Shown here one piece after another: positions 36,736 through 45,298 of a stretch of DNA of 64,000 nucleotides. A program made the position numbers and the translations under genes. Position 1 is the stretch's first letter; each line of letters opens with the position of its first letter. The stretch is from assembly GCF_018492665.1 (NCBI RefSeq), contig NZ_JAFVME010000006.1:248001-312000 (forward strand), written 5' to 3'. The notes below the pieces were generated by a model. That model saw only the letters and a program-made list of their open reading frames with translations. It had not been told where the DNA came from and did no database searches. This DNA comes from Pedobacter sp. B4-66 (lineage in GTDB: Bacteria; Bacteroidota; Bacteroidia; Sphingobacteriales; Sphingobacteriaceae).

Positions 36736-38061
36736 TTAAAACATCTTCCTAAATGCAATCAACGGACAGGCCACAGTAGTAAGATACAGCGGATTTTGTC
36801 TATAATCTAATTTATCAAAACACTCATAAGGTGCCGAAAATAAACCCTGTTTCCTGTAATCATTCTCTTTCAAATCAGAAATAAACTCATTAGCTAGATT
36901 CAATGCCGATTGCTTATCAACTTGGCTAATCGCATAACAAACCCAACCAGTGGGCGTACCCCAATAGGCCCCATTCTGATAAACATATATTTGAGCCATA
37001 GATATTTCCCAGGCAGTGCGCTCATTAAAGTCATCAGTTGTTAGGATATGGCGGATATTACCTTTATAACTTAAAGTCCCTGCTTTATAAGCAGCAGTCA
37101 AAAAAACACAGGCCTTTTCCAAATCCTTCCCTTCCAGCACCCCAAAATAAACAGCCAAAGCAGTTGCCCACACATCAGGTTGATTGCTTTTGCAGGTTGA
37201 GGCAAGTAACATCCCCCTACTATCCATAAAAATACCGGGCAGGCTTTTCTTTATTGCAGTGGCAACTTCCGTATACTGCCCAGCATCCTTAGCCCCTAGT
37301 AGTTGTAGTAGCTCTGCCAGTTCATTTGCAGCACGATACTTCAAAATAGAAGCAAAACTCAGCTTACCGGTAATCTTAATTGCATCCCTAAAGCCAAAAT
37401 CAACTCCTCTAATGGCCTCAGTTGCATATACCATACGACTATCTTTATCCTCAGGAGGCACACTAAGCGCAGCTTTTAACCTGTCAATCAGCCGAGTTCC
37501 GTTTATCTCTTTTTGCAATATTTTCTTATCGCCCGTGCTTTTAACATAGTAATAAGCCATATGAACAAAAAAGAACTGATCACAATAAGGCGGAAGCGTT
37601 CCCCATTCAGCTGTACCCTGATCTTCATAGTTGTAAGTACCAGGAAAATAAATAGGCTTGCTATTATCAATCCTGATATGGTCGGCAATAGCACCAAAAG
37701 GCACAAGACTACCTCCTTTCGTAATCCACGACTGGTCGCATTGTGTTGATGCAGTCAACAGTAACATATGCACTTGTTCCTTTTTGGAGATGAGCCCAGT
37801 TTCAAGTGACATGGCGTAATCCCTAATCCAAAAAGATGGATAAGCATCTCTGCCACCGGGTCTAATCAACATTCCACCGGTATTATTTGTACCAAACTCT
37901 TTCGAGATAAACTGTTCCGGATAAATACGCGACGCCTCAAGAACATCCTTGGTCATGCCTTCCAGGAAAGAAAGATGCTCTTGAGGAATAAGCGATTTCT
38001 TTTGCGAATACACAGCAGAAGCAACCAGTTGACAAATTATCAATACTTTAATAAATCTCAT
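36736..38061 (-). CDS. Secreted six-hairpin glycosidase-like protein
   Basis: This 441-aa protein has a signal peptide (MRFIKVLIICQLVASAVYSQ). The mature part has the (alpha/alpha)6 look of six-hairpin glycosidases: 'GGRDAYPSFWIRDYAMSLETGLI' (about 68-90), 'WGTLPPYCDQFFFVHMAYYY', and 'GAYWGTPTGWVCYAISQVDK'. Acidic residues in the Trp-rich turns (WIRDY, DQFFF) could be catalytic. I cannot name the glycoside hydrolase family or substrate. It stands alone, with 80 bp to purU downstream, and may feed the nearby keto-sugar and galactose genes. Confidence 0.65.
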   Translation of the reverse strand: MRFIKVLIICQLVASAVYSQKKSLIPQEHLSFLEGMTKDVLEASRIYPEQFISKEFGTNNTGGMLIRPGGRDAYPSFWIRDYAMSLETGLISKKEQVHMLLLTASTQCDQSWITKGGSLVPFGAIADHIRIDNSKPIYFPGTYNYEDQGTAEWGTLPPYCDQFFFVHMAYYYVKSTGDKKILQKEINGTRLIDRLKAALSVPPEDKDSRMVYATEAIRGVDFGFRDAIKITGKLSFASILKYRAANELAELLQLLGAKDAGQYTEVATAIKKSLPGIFMDSRGMLLASTCKSNQPDVWATALAVYFGVLEGKDLEKACVFLTAAYKAGTLSYKGNIRHILTTDDFNERTAWEISMAQIYVYQNGAYWGTPTGWVCYAISQVDKQSALNLANEFISDLKENDYRKQGLFSAPYECFDKLDYRQNPLYLTTVACPLIAFRKMF

Positions 38062-38202
38062 TATTGCGTTAATCTATTTCTACTAAAATAGGTAACAATC
38101 CATTATAAACTGCATTTTTCAAAAGTAAAACACTGTTAAATAGGCACTAAACTTTATAGTGGCTTAACATTGCAATGATATTTTTGTTAAAAGCAAAATG
38201 CC

Positions 38203-38844
38203 ATGAACTCAGTATTCAATTTTTTTAGCCCTAAAGACAAAACATTTCAACCCTTGTTTGAGCAGGCAAGCACCAATCTTGTACTAATCGCCGAAACGCT
38301 GTTAGTTGCCGTAAACACTCCCGATCAGGAAAAAAGAAAGCAACATATTAAGGAAGTTGAACGGCTGGAACAAGTAGGTGATGATATTACACATACCATA
38401 TTTCTGGGTCTGAGCAAAACATTCATCACCCCTTTTGATCGTGAAGACATACATGCACTGGTAAGTGCTTTAGATGATATTGCCGATTATATCTATGCTT
38501 CGGCCATGAACATGGATTTGTTCAACATTAAGATCATCTCAAAGCCTATGAAAGAACTGGCTGCTTTACTTGTAGATATGTGCAAGGACTTGAACACTGC
38601 AATTTTAGAGCTTAGAAACTTTAAAAACACTAGGTTAATTGCAGAGATCTGCCTTAAAATAAACAAAGGTGAAAGTACTGCAGATCTTATATGTAACACT
38701 GCGTTAGCTTCACTATTTGATGATGAATTTGATGCGATTGAGTTGATTAAACAGAAAGAGGTATTGCAAACTATGGAGATCGCTTCGGATAAATGTGATG
38801 ATGTAGCGAATGTATTGGAGAGTATACTGATTAAGAACGCTTAG
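38203..38844 (+). CDS. DUF47/PhoU-like phosphate-transport-associated protein
   Basis: This 213-aa all-helical protein matches the DUF47 (TIGR00153) family: 'LVLIAETLLVAVNTPDQEKR', 'EVERLEQVGDDITHTIFLGLSKTFITPFDREDIHALVSALDDIADYI' (positions about 47-93) with the E/DxxxD-type metal-binding residues, and 'DKCDDVANVLESILIKNA' at the end. These proteins resemble PhoU and regulate the PiT phosphate transporter. Normally pit follows directly; here a convergent epimerase gene follows instead, so the partner must lie elsewhere. Confidence 0.9.
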   Translation: MNSVFNFFSPKDKTFQPLFEQASTNLVLIAETLLVAVNTPDQEKRKQHIKEVERLEQVGDDITHTIFLGLSKTFITPFDREDIHALVSALDDIADYIYASAMNMDLFNIKIISKPMKELAALLVDMCKDLNTAILELRNFKNTRLIAEICLKINKGESTADLICNTALASLFDDEFDAIELIKQKEVLQTMEIASDKCDDVANVLESILIKNA

Positions 38845-38853
38845 TATTAATAA

Positions 38854-38887
38854 GCTCGTCATCTTGAATGAATTAAAGATGACGAGC
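38854..38887. terminator. 12-bp hairpin between convergent genes
   Basis: GCTCGTCATCTT (38854-38865) pairs perfectly with AAGATGACGAGC (38876-38887) around a 10-nt loop. It lies between the stops of the DUF47 (+) and epimerase (-) genes. It lacks a clear T-run, so it may be a terminator or an mRNA-end stabiliser. Confidence 0.6.
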
Positions 38888-38898
38888 CTTACCTACCC

Positions 38899-40071
38899 TT
38901 ACTTATTAAACTTGTAAATAGAATTAGTCTTATAAACTTGTCCCGGGTTCAAAACCGTGCTAGGAAATGCCGGCTGATTTGGAGAATCAGGGAAATGCTG
39001 AGTTTCCAAAGCGATTGCCGTTCTAAAATCATCCTTTGCACCACCTTTAAACACATTTTTACTTTGCATAAAGTTACCGCTATAAAACTGTAGTCCTGGC
39101 TCCTGAGTATAAATATCCATTACAATACCCGATTTATCACCTTTTACAGTAGCCGCATGAGTCATACCTAAAGCTTTAGTACCATTCAACACAAAGTTAT
39201 GATCGTAACCTTTACCCGCTTTTAGCTGATCATTTGCCTCTTCAATACGTTTACCAATAGTAGTTGCAGTAGTAAAATCAAATGGAGTACCTTTTACAGT
39301 TACATTTTTACCCAAAGGGATCAAGGTAGTATCAACAGGAGTATAAAGATCTGCAAACACCTGAAGATCATGATTTAAAATATCACCACTACCCTCACCA
39401 TTCAAGTTAAAGAAAGCATGATTAGTTAAGTTAACCACAGTTTTTTTATCAGTAGTAGCCTCATAATCCATTTTCAACTCATTCTCATCATTCAGACTGT
39501 AAGTTACCTTTACTTTCAAATTTCCAGGATAGCCCTCTTCCATATCTTTCGACAAATAAGTAAGTTCCAGTGTTTGCGAATTAGGCATTGCTGCATCCCA
39601 AACTACTGCCTGAAACCCTTTTTTACCACCATGCAACGTATTCTGACCATTGTTGGTAGCCAAAGTATACGGTTTACCATCAAGGCTAAATTTACCTTTT
39701 GCAATCCTGTTACCATAACGACCAATTGTAGCACCAAAATAAGGTTCCGTAGAATTCACAAAACCATCAACGCTATCAAAACCAACTACTACATCTACCA
39801 GCTTGCCATTTTTATCCGGCACTAGTAAGCTCACCAATCTGCCACCGTAATTGGTAAAAGCAGCCTGCATGTTGTTTTTGTTTTTTAGCACATATAGATT
39901 GGTCTTTTTACCATCAATTTCTTTCTGAAATTTAGTACTATCCAACTGAACAGTAGTAGTGGTAACACTATCAGTCACAGTTGCCGATAAATTAACTTTT
40001 TTTGGTTCATTACATGCCGTAATTGCAAGTAAAAGCATTGCAGCTAAGCCTGGTTTTAATGTTTGCTTCAT
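38899..40071 (-). CDS. galM: Aldose 1-epimerase (galactose mutarotase), lipoprotein form
   Basis: This 390-aa protein has a lipobox ('LLAITAC', Cys about 20) and KKVN tether, so it is anchored to an envelope membrane. The GalM fold is marked by 'FTNYGGRLVSLLVPDKNG', 'PYFGATIGRYGNRIAKGKF', 'VNLTNHAFFNLNGEGSG' (the catalytic His region) and the catalytic Glu in 'IALETQHFPDSPN'. It interconverts the anomers of aldoses such as galactose or glucose. Secreted lipoprotein GalM forms are common in Bacteroidota. The hairpin at 38854-38887 follows the stop. Confidence 0.94.
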   Translation of the reverse strand: MKQTLKPGLAAMLLLAITACNEPKKVNLSATVTDSVTTTTVQLDSTKFQKEIDGKKTNLYVLKNKNNMQAAFTNYGGRLVSLLVPDKNGKLVDVVVGFDSVDGFVNSTEPYFGATIGRYGNRIAKGKFSLDGKPYTLATNNGQNTLHGGKKGFQAVVWDAAMPNSQTLELTYLSKDMEEGYPGNLKVKVTYSLNDENELKMDYEATTDKKTVVNLTNHAFFNLNGEGSGDILNHDLQVFADLYTPVDTTLIPLGKNVTVKGTPFDFTTATTIGKRIEEANDQLKAGKGYDHNFVLNGTKALGMTHAATVKGDKSGIVMDIYTQEPGLQFYSGNFMQSKNVFKGGAKDDFRTAIALETQHFPDSPNQPAFPSTVLNPGQVYKTNSIYKFNK

Positions 40072-40157
40072 TTAATATTTGGTTTAATTAGATTGTGTTA
40101 TATTAGTTTTATAAGCCTAAATTAATGTATTATTTCAAAAGCGTCCCCATAACCACC

Positions 40158-41051
40158 TTATTTTTCAATTAAATCTACCCAAATAATAGTTTTAATCCAT
40201 CTAATAGCAGTGTTAAAAGGTTCTTGTGATTTCGAGAAGGCTGTATTATGTCCCAATTCTGGAAACAACTTGTACTCGTAAGCCTTACCTTGTGCTCTAA
40301 GCGCATTGAGATTTTCTATTGATAAAACTACTGGAATTTGTAAGTCTTTACCACCAAAAAGCCACAGTCCACGAACAGAGAGTGCGATGAGCGCATCACA
40401 CGGATCGGTGTCGACAAATTGATACCGATCAGGGTCGTTACGTGTATGCTCACGTGCCTCAGCCTCAGTATGCGTTTCCCAAAAGTTGGAATTTCCCTCC
40501 GTATAAAACTGAAATCGCAGCTGCTCTAGAGTTGTAACAATTGGTCCACTAAACAATACCATAAAGTTCACATTACGATTATTTTTAGCAGCCAAAGGAA
40601 TTATCCAGCCGGCCTGACTAAACCCCATTAAGCCCAACGGCCCATGCTTGGCCGGCAGATGAGCTAACAGGGCATTAACCGCAGCGCTTGCATCTAAGCC
40701 TAATAAGTTGAGATTTAAAGAATCAATATTGTTTGTTCCAACTTCCGGGCCAGCATAAACCCCACCCGATTTTCCCACTCCACGTTTGTCATAGGTTAAT
40801 ACCGCTATGCCGTTTCTCGCCAAAAGTGAAGCCACACCCGCCATCCTTTTTTCCTGACCAGAGCCATGCACCAAGACTAGCGCTGCATAGGTGACCTTAG
40901 GTTTAAAGATTGTGCCTGCTAGAGTAACTCCCACACTCTTGAAGCTAACATCTTCCATTGTGAAGTCAGATCGATAAGTAGAATCAGGTGCAGTTTGTGC
41001 AAACGAGCTAACACTAAGGCACCAGAAAAGAAGAAGCAAATAGGGTTTCAT
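40158..41051 (-). CDS. Secreted alpha/beta hydrolase
   Basis: This 297-aa protein has a signal peptide (MKPYLLLLFWCLSVSSFAQ). The hydrolase fold shows the oxyanion segment 'ALVLVHGSGQEKR' (about 57-69), 'GIAVLTYDKRGVGKSGG', the nucleophile elbow 'GFSQAG', an acid in 'GGKDLQIPV' and the His in 'ELGHNTAF'. It is a serine esterase or peptidase-like enzyme of the serine-aminopeptidase/dienelactone-hydrolase type; the substrate is unknown. It is not part of an obvious operon. Confidence 0.9.
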   Translation of the reverse strand: MKPYLLLLFWCLSVSSFAQTAPDSTYRSDFTMEDVSFKSVGVTLAGTIFKPKVTYAALVLVHGSGQEKRMAGVASLLARNGIAVLTYDKRGVGKSGGVYAGPEVGTNNIDSLNLNLLGLDASAAVNALLAHLPAKHGPLGLMGFSQAGWIIPLAAKNNRNVNFMVLFSGPIVTTLEQLRFQFYTEGNSNFWETHTEAEAREHTRNDPDRYQFVDTDPCDALIALSVRGLWLFGGKDLQIPVVLSIENLNALRAQGKAYEYKLFPELGHNTAFSKSQEPFNTAIRWIKTIIWVDLIEK

Positions 41052-41130
41052 TATTGTTAATTTAGGGTCTTATTCTTTGATTATTTAATAAATTAAACAA
41101 TAGTACCCTAGCCAAAGCTTTGATTTAGAT

Positions 41131-41200
41131 AAATGTGACGGAGTGGGCGAAAAATGTGACGAAAGACGTTCATTGAACGCAAAATTTTATACTATCTTAG
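41131..41200 (+). promoter_or_regulatory. Direct repeats and candidate promoter upstream of the TraB-like gene
   Basis: AAATGTGACG occurs twice, at 41131-41140 and 41152-41161, a 21-bp (two-turn) period. Downstream, TTG (41173-41175) and TATCTTAG (41193-41200) are 17 bp apart, resembling the Flavobacterium-type TTG/TAnnTTTG promoter. The repeats would lie at an activator position. No experimental support is available. Confidence 0.4.
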
Positions 41201-41216
41201 TTAACCGAATATAAGC

Positions 41217-41255
41217 ATGAAACCAAACTGTACTAACTCATCCTGTCCATTATGA
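41217..41255 (+). CDS. Possible 12-aa leader peptide coupled to the TraB-like gene
   Basis: ATG at 41217 opens a 12-codon frame (MKPNCTNSSCPL) whose TGA overlaps the ATG of the next gene (ATGA at 41252-41255). The overlap would allow translational coupling. The peptide has two cysteines and no other clear feature. It could be chance. Confidence 0.3.
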   Translation: MKPNCTNSSCPL

Positions 41256-42916
41256 TAATAAACGGGCAAACTAGGATCATATTTTTTCGCATTACAATCA
41301 TGGTGGCTATATTGTTTAGCCTAAATGTAGTGGACTCAAAATCCCAGGTCCAGCCATCCGCGAAAATTAATAAAATATTGAAGAATATATACGATCGTCC
41401 CACGCCGGAAAAATTTGCACTAGATGCTTACAAATTTGATGGTTATGGTAAAAAGATTAGTGTATTTGGTACAAACCATGGACTCAGGAATCCTGCGGAT
41501 ACGATGTTTACTCAGATAGAACTGGAATTCGACAGAATTTCACCACAAGTTGTTTTCGTGGAGGCTATAACATCTTATTTGCACCCAACAAGTGAAGAAA
41601 ACATTTCGATGGGGGCTGATAGTGGCTTTCTCCGCTATCTGGCATATAAAAATGGAGTTGAAGCTTATGTATGGGACTTGGATTTGGGAGAAATGTATAA
41701 TCTCTTACGCAGGGAATTTTCCAGAGAAGATCTTTATCTATTTTTCCATTGTCTGAAGCTGCGTAATTTGGTGTCATCGCTTAATTCTGCCCTAGATATT
41801 TTAATAAGTAGTAAATCAAGGGAGTTGTCGGTCATGGGAATACCTTTATCTCAGGAGGAATGGAATCCAGAACACTTCAAATCAATCTTTAAAAGGCGCT
41901 TTAATTTGGGGTATAGTACGAATCTTAGCCAGCAAGACTGGGCGCCAGTGGATAATTACTTCGAAAATGGTGCACTTGCCAAACTTAAGTCAAAACTTTT
42001 CCAGCTTAGAGATCAACGTTTGCTAAAGACCATTGGGGATTTTGCTAAAAACAATGATAGAATTTTCATACAAACAGGAGCTCAGCATAAGGAGGTGATG
42101 AAACAAGTTCTTCCACTGTACATGGAATCCTTCAATGAGTTTAAACCGAAAAAACAAATTACACAAATTGAATCCCTTGAAGAGGATTCTTTGGAGCACC
42201 CCTACTATCGCAAGATAAAGGTTGGAAATAAAGAACTATTACTATGGTCATCTTCAACCCCAGAGATCTCTCAGAATGATCAATTATCTAGAGACTTATT
42301 AGCTTTCAAGCCATCCATTATCCTTATTGAAGACTTTCCTGAACATTATGCTAAAAAACAGGAAAATATAAAATTAGCAGGCGAACCCGGCCTGATTAGA
42401 TATCTAGGGGCTAAGAATGATCTGCCTGTATACAACTGGGCTACGCAGACAAGTAATAGCCTTTACTCGCTGTTGCCGAAATATAAACGAGAAGATGTCT
42501 GCTCGGCGGTAACATTTCATTATGTGTTAAAATATGAACAGATGTTCAAGAATTTTACAAACTATAATGATTTCTGGAATGTAATGAGTGCCAGGCTTCT
42601 ATGCTCAAATACAATGTTTACTTATTATGAAGCATCCATAGGCCGTTTTAGTGAAAACGCTACAGGCTATGGAATAATTTCAGCAACAAAATCTCATCAA
42701 GTCGACATGGATTTTGAGAAGTTGAGGACAGCATTAAAAAGCCCGAACTTAATATCTATAAACAACGATCTTGAGCTCCTCAAGGCTAATGAACTGTTAA
42801 ATAGCGTTACTAGAAGTCTGGAAGACAACGATCGTATTTTCGTACATGCACCCTATAAGTACATAAAATCACTGGAGAATTCAATTCCTTCTATTGTGAA
42901 TTACCTTAAATTATAA
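41252..42916 (+). CDS. Internally duplicated TraB/ChaN/EreA-like protein
   Basis: This 554-aa protein has a hydrophobic N-terminus (signal-like, about 10-32). Two homologous halves are visible. The first (about 50-300) has 'ISVFGTNHGLRNPADT', 'VVFVEAITSY', 'GFLRYLAYKNGVEAYVWD' and 'NNDRIFIQTGAQHKE', the motifs of the TraB/ChaN/EreA superfamily. The second (about 315-550) keeps the frame ('GLIRYLGAKNDLPVYNW', 'DNDRIFVHAPYKY') but has lost the GTNHG and GAQH residues. The first copy may be catalytic or haem/metal-binding and the second structural. The specific function is unknown; the gene is convergent with and overlaps the next by 6 bp. Confidence 0.65.
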   Translation: MIINGQTRIIFFRITIMVAILFSLNVVDSKSQVQPSAKINKILKNIYDRPTPEKFALDAYKFDGYGKKISVFGTNHGLRNPADTMFTQIELEFDRISPQVVFVEAITSYLHPTSEENISMGADSGFLRYLAYKNGVEAYVWDLDLGEMYNLLRREFSREDLYLFFHCLKLRNLVSSLNSALDILISSKSRELSVMGIPLSQEEWNPEHFKSIFKRRFNLGYSTNLSQQDWAPVDNYFENGALAKLKSKLFQLRDQRLLKTIGDFAKNNDRIFIQTGAQHKEVMKQVLPLYMESFNEFKPKKQITQIESLEEDSLEHPYYRKIKVGNKELLLWSSSTPEISQNDQLSRDLLAFKPSIILIEDFPEHYAKKQENIKLAGEPGLIRYLGAKNDLPVYNWATQTSNSLYSLLPKYKREDVCSAVTFHYVLKYEQMFKNFTNYNDFWNVMSARLLCSNTMFTYYEASIGRFSENATGYGIISATKSHQVDMDFEKLRTALKSPNLISINNDLELLKANELLNSVTRSLEDNDRIFVHAPYKYIKSLENSIPSIVNYLKL

Positions 42917-43495
42917 TTTCTCAGGAAAACCATCATTCAAGTAATAAAACAATCCAACAATCGCTTTATATTCCCTGAACTCCTGACTGTCGCGCTCTTC
43001 AATCAAACTGGTACTCTGAAAACGATAGCCCCTGATCTGGTCATTCGATTTAACCAAAATGACATAAGGGATTATAGTATGCGGCCTACGGGTTTGAGAC
43101 TGGTCTGGCAAGATGAAAACATTGTGTTTTACTAACCCAAAAAATACGGAATCCAGCTTCTTGTGCTTTATCTCACTAATGTTGACAGGGAATACGGCAT
43201 CAACCGGGTCATTGATGGCCCTATATTTTCGAGAATAATAGGTAGCAGTCAATTGGTTGTCTTTATAAATGAGACTTGTCATTGATCTCAAATTCGAATG
43301 CTTTCCACTGGCGTATAGCCTGATCTCAATATCGGCTTTTGAATGATTGAGATCAGGGACAGAAAGAGAGCTATCCAATCCCTTAAAAGAAATCAAATTT
43401 AAATTATCAGGCAAAGCCCATTTGGTGGTGGTTGGCTGGGCATAGGTTGTGAGATAATACATCCCCATCAAAAAACTTAAAAATAATCTCTTCAT
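42911..43495 (-). CDS. Hypothetical secreted protein
   Basis: I do not recognise this 194-aa protein. It has a signal peptide (MKRLFLSFLMGMYYLTTYAQ) and a predicted beta-rich mature part ('ADIEIRLYASGKHSNLRSMTSLIYKD', positions about 53-78, and 'HTIIPYVILVKSNDQIRGYRF'). Its stop overlaps the 3' end of the convergent TraB-like gene, and the cupin pseudogene is upstream on the same strand (25-bp gap). No catalytic residues can be picked out. Confidence 0.55.
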   Translation of the reverse strand: MKRLFLSFLMGMYYLTTYAQPTTTKWALPDNLNLISFKGLDSSLSVPDLNHSKADIEIRLYASGKHSNLRSMTSLIYKDNQLTATYYSRKYRAINDPVDAVFPVNISEIKHKKLDSVFFGLVKHNVFILPDQSQTRRPHTIIPYVILVKSNDQIRGYRFQSTSLIEERDSQEFREYKAIVGLFYYLNDGFPEKL

Positions 43496-43520
43496 ATATA
43501 TTATTCACTTATTGGTGCAA

Positions 43521-43901
43521 TTAACTCCGATTTTCTGGGAGTTTTAAAAACCTTAAGTTGTAAATTCTTGTCAAGCTATTGTTCACCACCAACGGGTCCA
43601 TAAAAAAACACCCATGTACTAAAGTCGTCAGAAAAATTTTCAAATCTATGATGCTCACCGGCAGGAACAAACAAAAAGTCTCCTGGTTGAAATTTCCACT
43701 TTTTTCTCCATTAATAAAAGTCCCTGTTCCAGAAGCAACAACATAGATCTCGTCTCTATCATGAGGCTTTTGCATATCCACCTTTTCTGGCTTATAAAAT
43801 TCCACCAAAAGTGTCCCATGTTTAAACACTTCCGTAAAAAGACCTCCTTTTGTTTTCAACAACTCAGTTGCATCTAGAATTGAAGATTCTCGTTTAGCCA
43901 T
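43521..43901 (-). pseudogene. Cupin-fold protein, frameshifted at a poly-A run
   Basis: The frame starts as a small cupin_2 protein ('DMQKPHDRDEIYVVASGTGTFINGEK', positions about 42-67), but after the A6 run (T6 at 43700-43705 on the plus strand) it leaves the family. Reading with one extra A restores KWKFQPGDFLFVPAGEHHRF and a normal end at TAG 43576-43578, giving a typical 108-aa cupin. As written, the 126-aa product lacks the second cupin motif. So this is either a recent one-base deletion or a homopolymer sequencing error. Substrate unknown. Confidence 0.8.
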
Positions 43902-44479
43902 TCCTGTTTAAGATTTAAGACAATTCTTTTCACCTAATATATGGCATTTCAAACAATTACAGTATTTTAAACCCTTAGTACAGGGCAAACGCATTAAAAT
44001 AGTTGCTTAAACTAATAACTTCTTAATGCATTTAGGCTAAGCTGACTATCATTTGGAGAATATATAAAGGTTCAAAAAACGACAAATGCGACTTAAAACG
44101 ACATAAAATCGAAATTGCGACACGGTCCATTTTTATTTTAACCACATTTCATCTATGAAAAAAGCAACAAAAACAATAGCAACTCTGTGCTGGCTGGTAT
44201 GTGGCTTTGACCCAGCTAGTATTAGAAAACACCTGATATACGGGTATTGAAGGTCACTTAAAGGACTGTTATAGGACTATTAGTCCTATAACAGTCCTTT
44301 AAGTGACAATTGTCCGTCGACCTTTTGACTTAAACTGATTAGGGCAGCTGCAAGCAAGCTCGAAGAAATGGTGATAATACTAGCTGAAATTTTAATGTGT
44401 TTGCCCTGCATGGATAGTAGATGATTATGAATGTCTGCTCAAAAATCCCTATTTTGCTTTCTAAACGCAGATCAACATC
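43902..44479. other. Gene-free gap with palindrome and a decayed short frame
   Basis: No convincing gene is visible across 578 bp. It holds CGAC repeats at about 10-bp spacing (44080, 44089, 44099, 44118), a 31-codon frame (44155-44250) that starts like a signal peptide (MKKATKTIATLCWLVCGF) and then stops, and a long palindrome (44253-44307). It looks like the scar of a lost gene or small mobile element. Confidence 0.55.
44253..44307. repeat. 27-bp perfect inverted repeat (palindrome)
   Basis: The arm 44253-44279 (GTCACTTAAAGGACTG...) is perfectly complementary to 44281-44307 with a single central T. The stem is mixed in composition and not followed by a T-run in either direction. It lies 2 bp after the stop of the decayed 31-codon frame. 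It could be a strong mRNA hairpin, a transposon/MITE scar or a protein-binding site. Confidence 0.9.
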
Positions 44480-45271
44480 ATGATGACCAGTAAACATATT
44501 GAACGGGACGAACAAACAGGCACAAAGATATTTGACAATAGAACGTTAAAGGCCGACTACCGCAATCTCGAATCGATCATAAAAAAAGGAATGACAGTTT
44601 TGGATGTAGGATGTGGGACAGGTGCGATTTCCAAAGACATAGCGCAATTAATTGGTCAAACGGGGAAAGTAACCGGAATAGACAATACCTCCAAATTTAT
44701 CGAAAGTGGCAAGTTAACCTATCACAACATAACAAACCTTGAATTAATCCATATTGACCTGTTTGACTTTCAGCCTATTGAAAAATTTGACCTGATTGTT
44801 GCTGCAAGAGTACTTCAATGGTTGTCTAATCCTAAACAGGCGTTATTAAAAATGAAGTCACTTTTAAAACCAGGAGGTCAAATTTCCATCCTGGATTATA
44901 ATCACAACAACTTAAAATGGGTTCCAGAACCACCTGAAAGCATGCGTATTTTTTATAATGCTTTTTTGAAATGGAGATCAGATGCTGGAATGAACAATGG
45001 CATAGCAGATGACCTAACCACATTGTTAGAGGAAATAGGTTTGAATTCAATTGATAAAATCAATTCAGACGAGCATTATGAAAGAGGTCATCAAAACTTT
45101 ATTTCTAAGGTTGGGATTTGGTCTCAGGTTGCGGCATCAAGGCAAATGGTCGATGATGGTTATTTAGATAATGAAATAAGGCTACAAGCGATTGAAGAAT
45201 ACAATGTATGGGTAGAAAATAGTGCTGTTTCCATGACAATGAAGTTAAATGAAGTAAGAGGAATTCTTTGA
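44480..45271 (+). CDS. Class I SAM-dependent methyltransferase
   Basis: This 263-aa protein has SAM-binding motif I 'VLDVGCGTGAISKDIAQ' (about 41-57), motif II 'GKVTGIDNT', and the post-motifs 'FDLIVAARVLQWLSNPKQAL' and 'LLKPGGQISILDY', matching the Methyltransf_11/25 families. The substrate cannot be told; the C-terminal half is divergent. Start could be 44480 or the next ATG at 44483. Its TGA overlaps an ATG (TGATG at 45269-45273) that leads towards the AAA ATPase fragment. Confidence 0.88.
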   Translation: MMTSKHIERDEQTGTKIFDNRTLKADYRNLESIIKKGMTVLDVGCGTGAISKDIAQLIGQTGKVTGIDNTSKFIESGKLTYHNITNLELIHIDLFDFQPIEKFDLIVAARVLQWLSNPKQALLKMKSLLKPGGQISILDYNHNNLKWVPEPPESMRIFYNAFLKWRSDAGMNNGIADDLTTLLEEIGLNSIDKINSDEHYERGHQNFISKVGIWSQVAASRQMVDDGYLDNEIRLQAIEEYNVWVENSAVSMTMKLNEVRGIL

Positions 45272-45298
45272 TGTTTTTAAAAAACCTTTCACCCAAAA

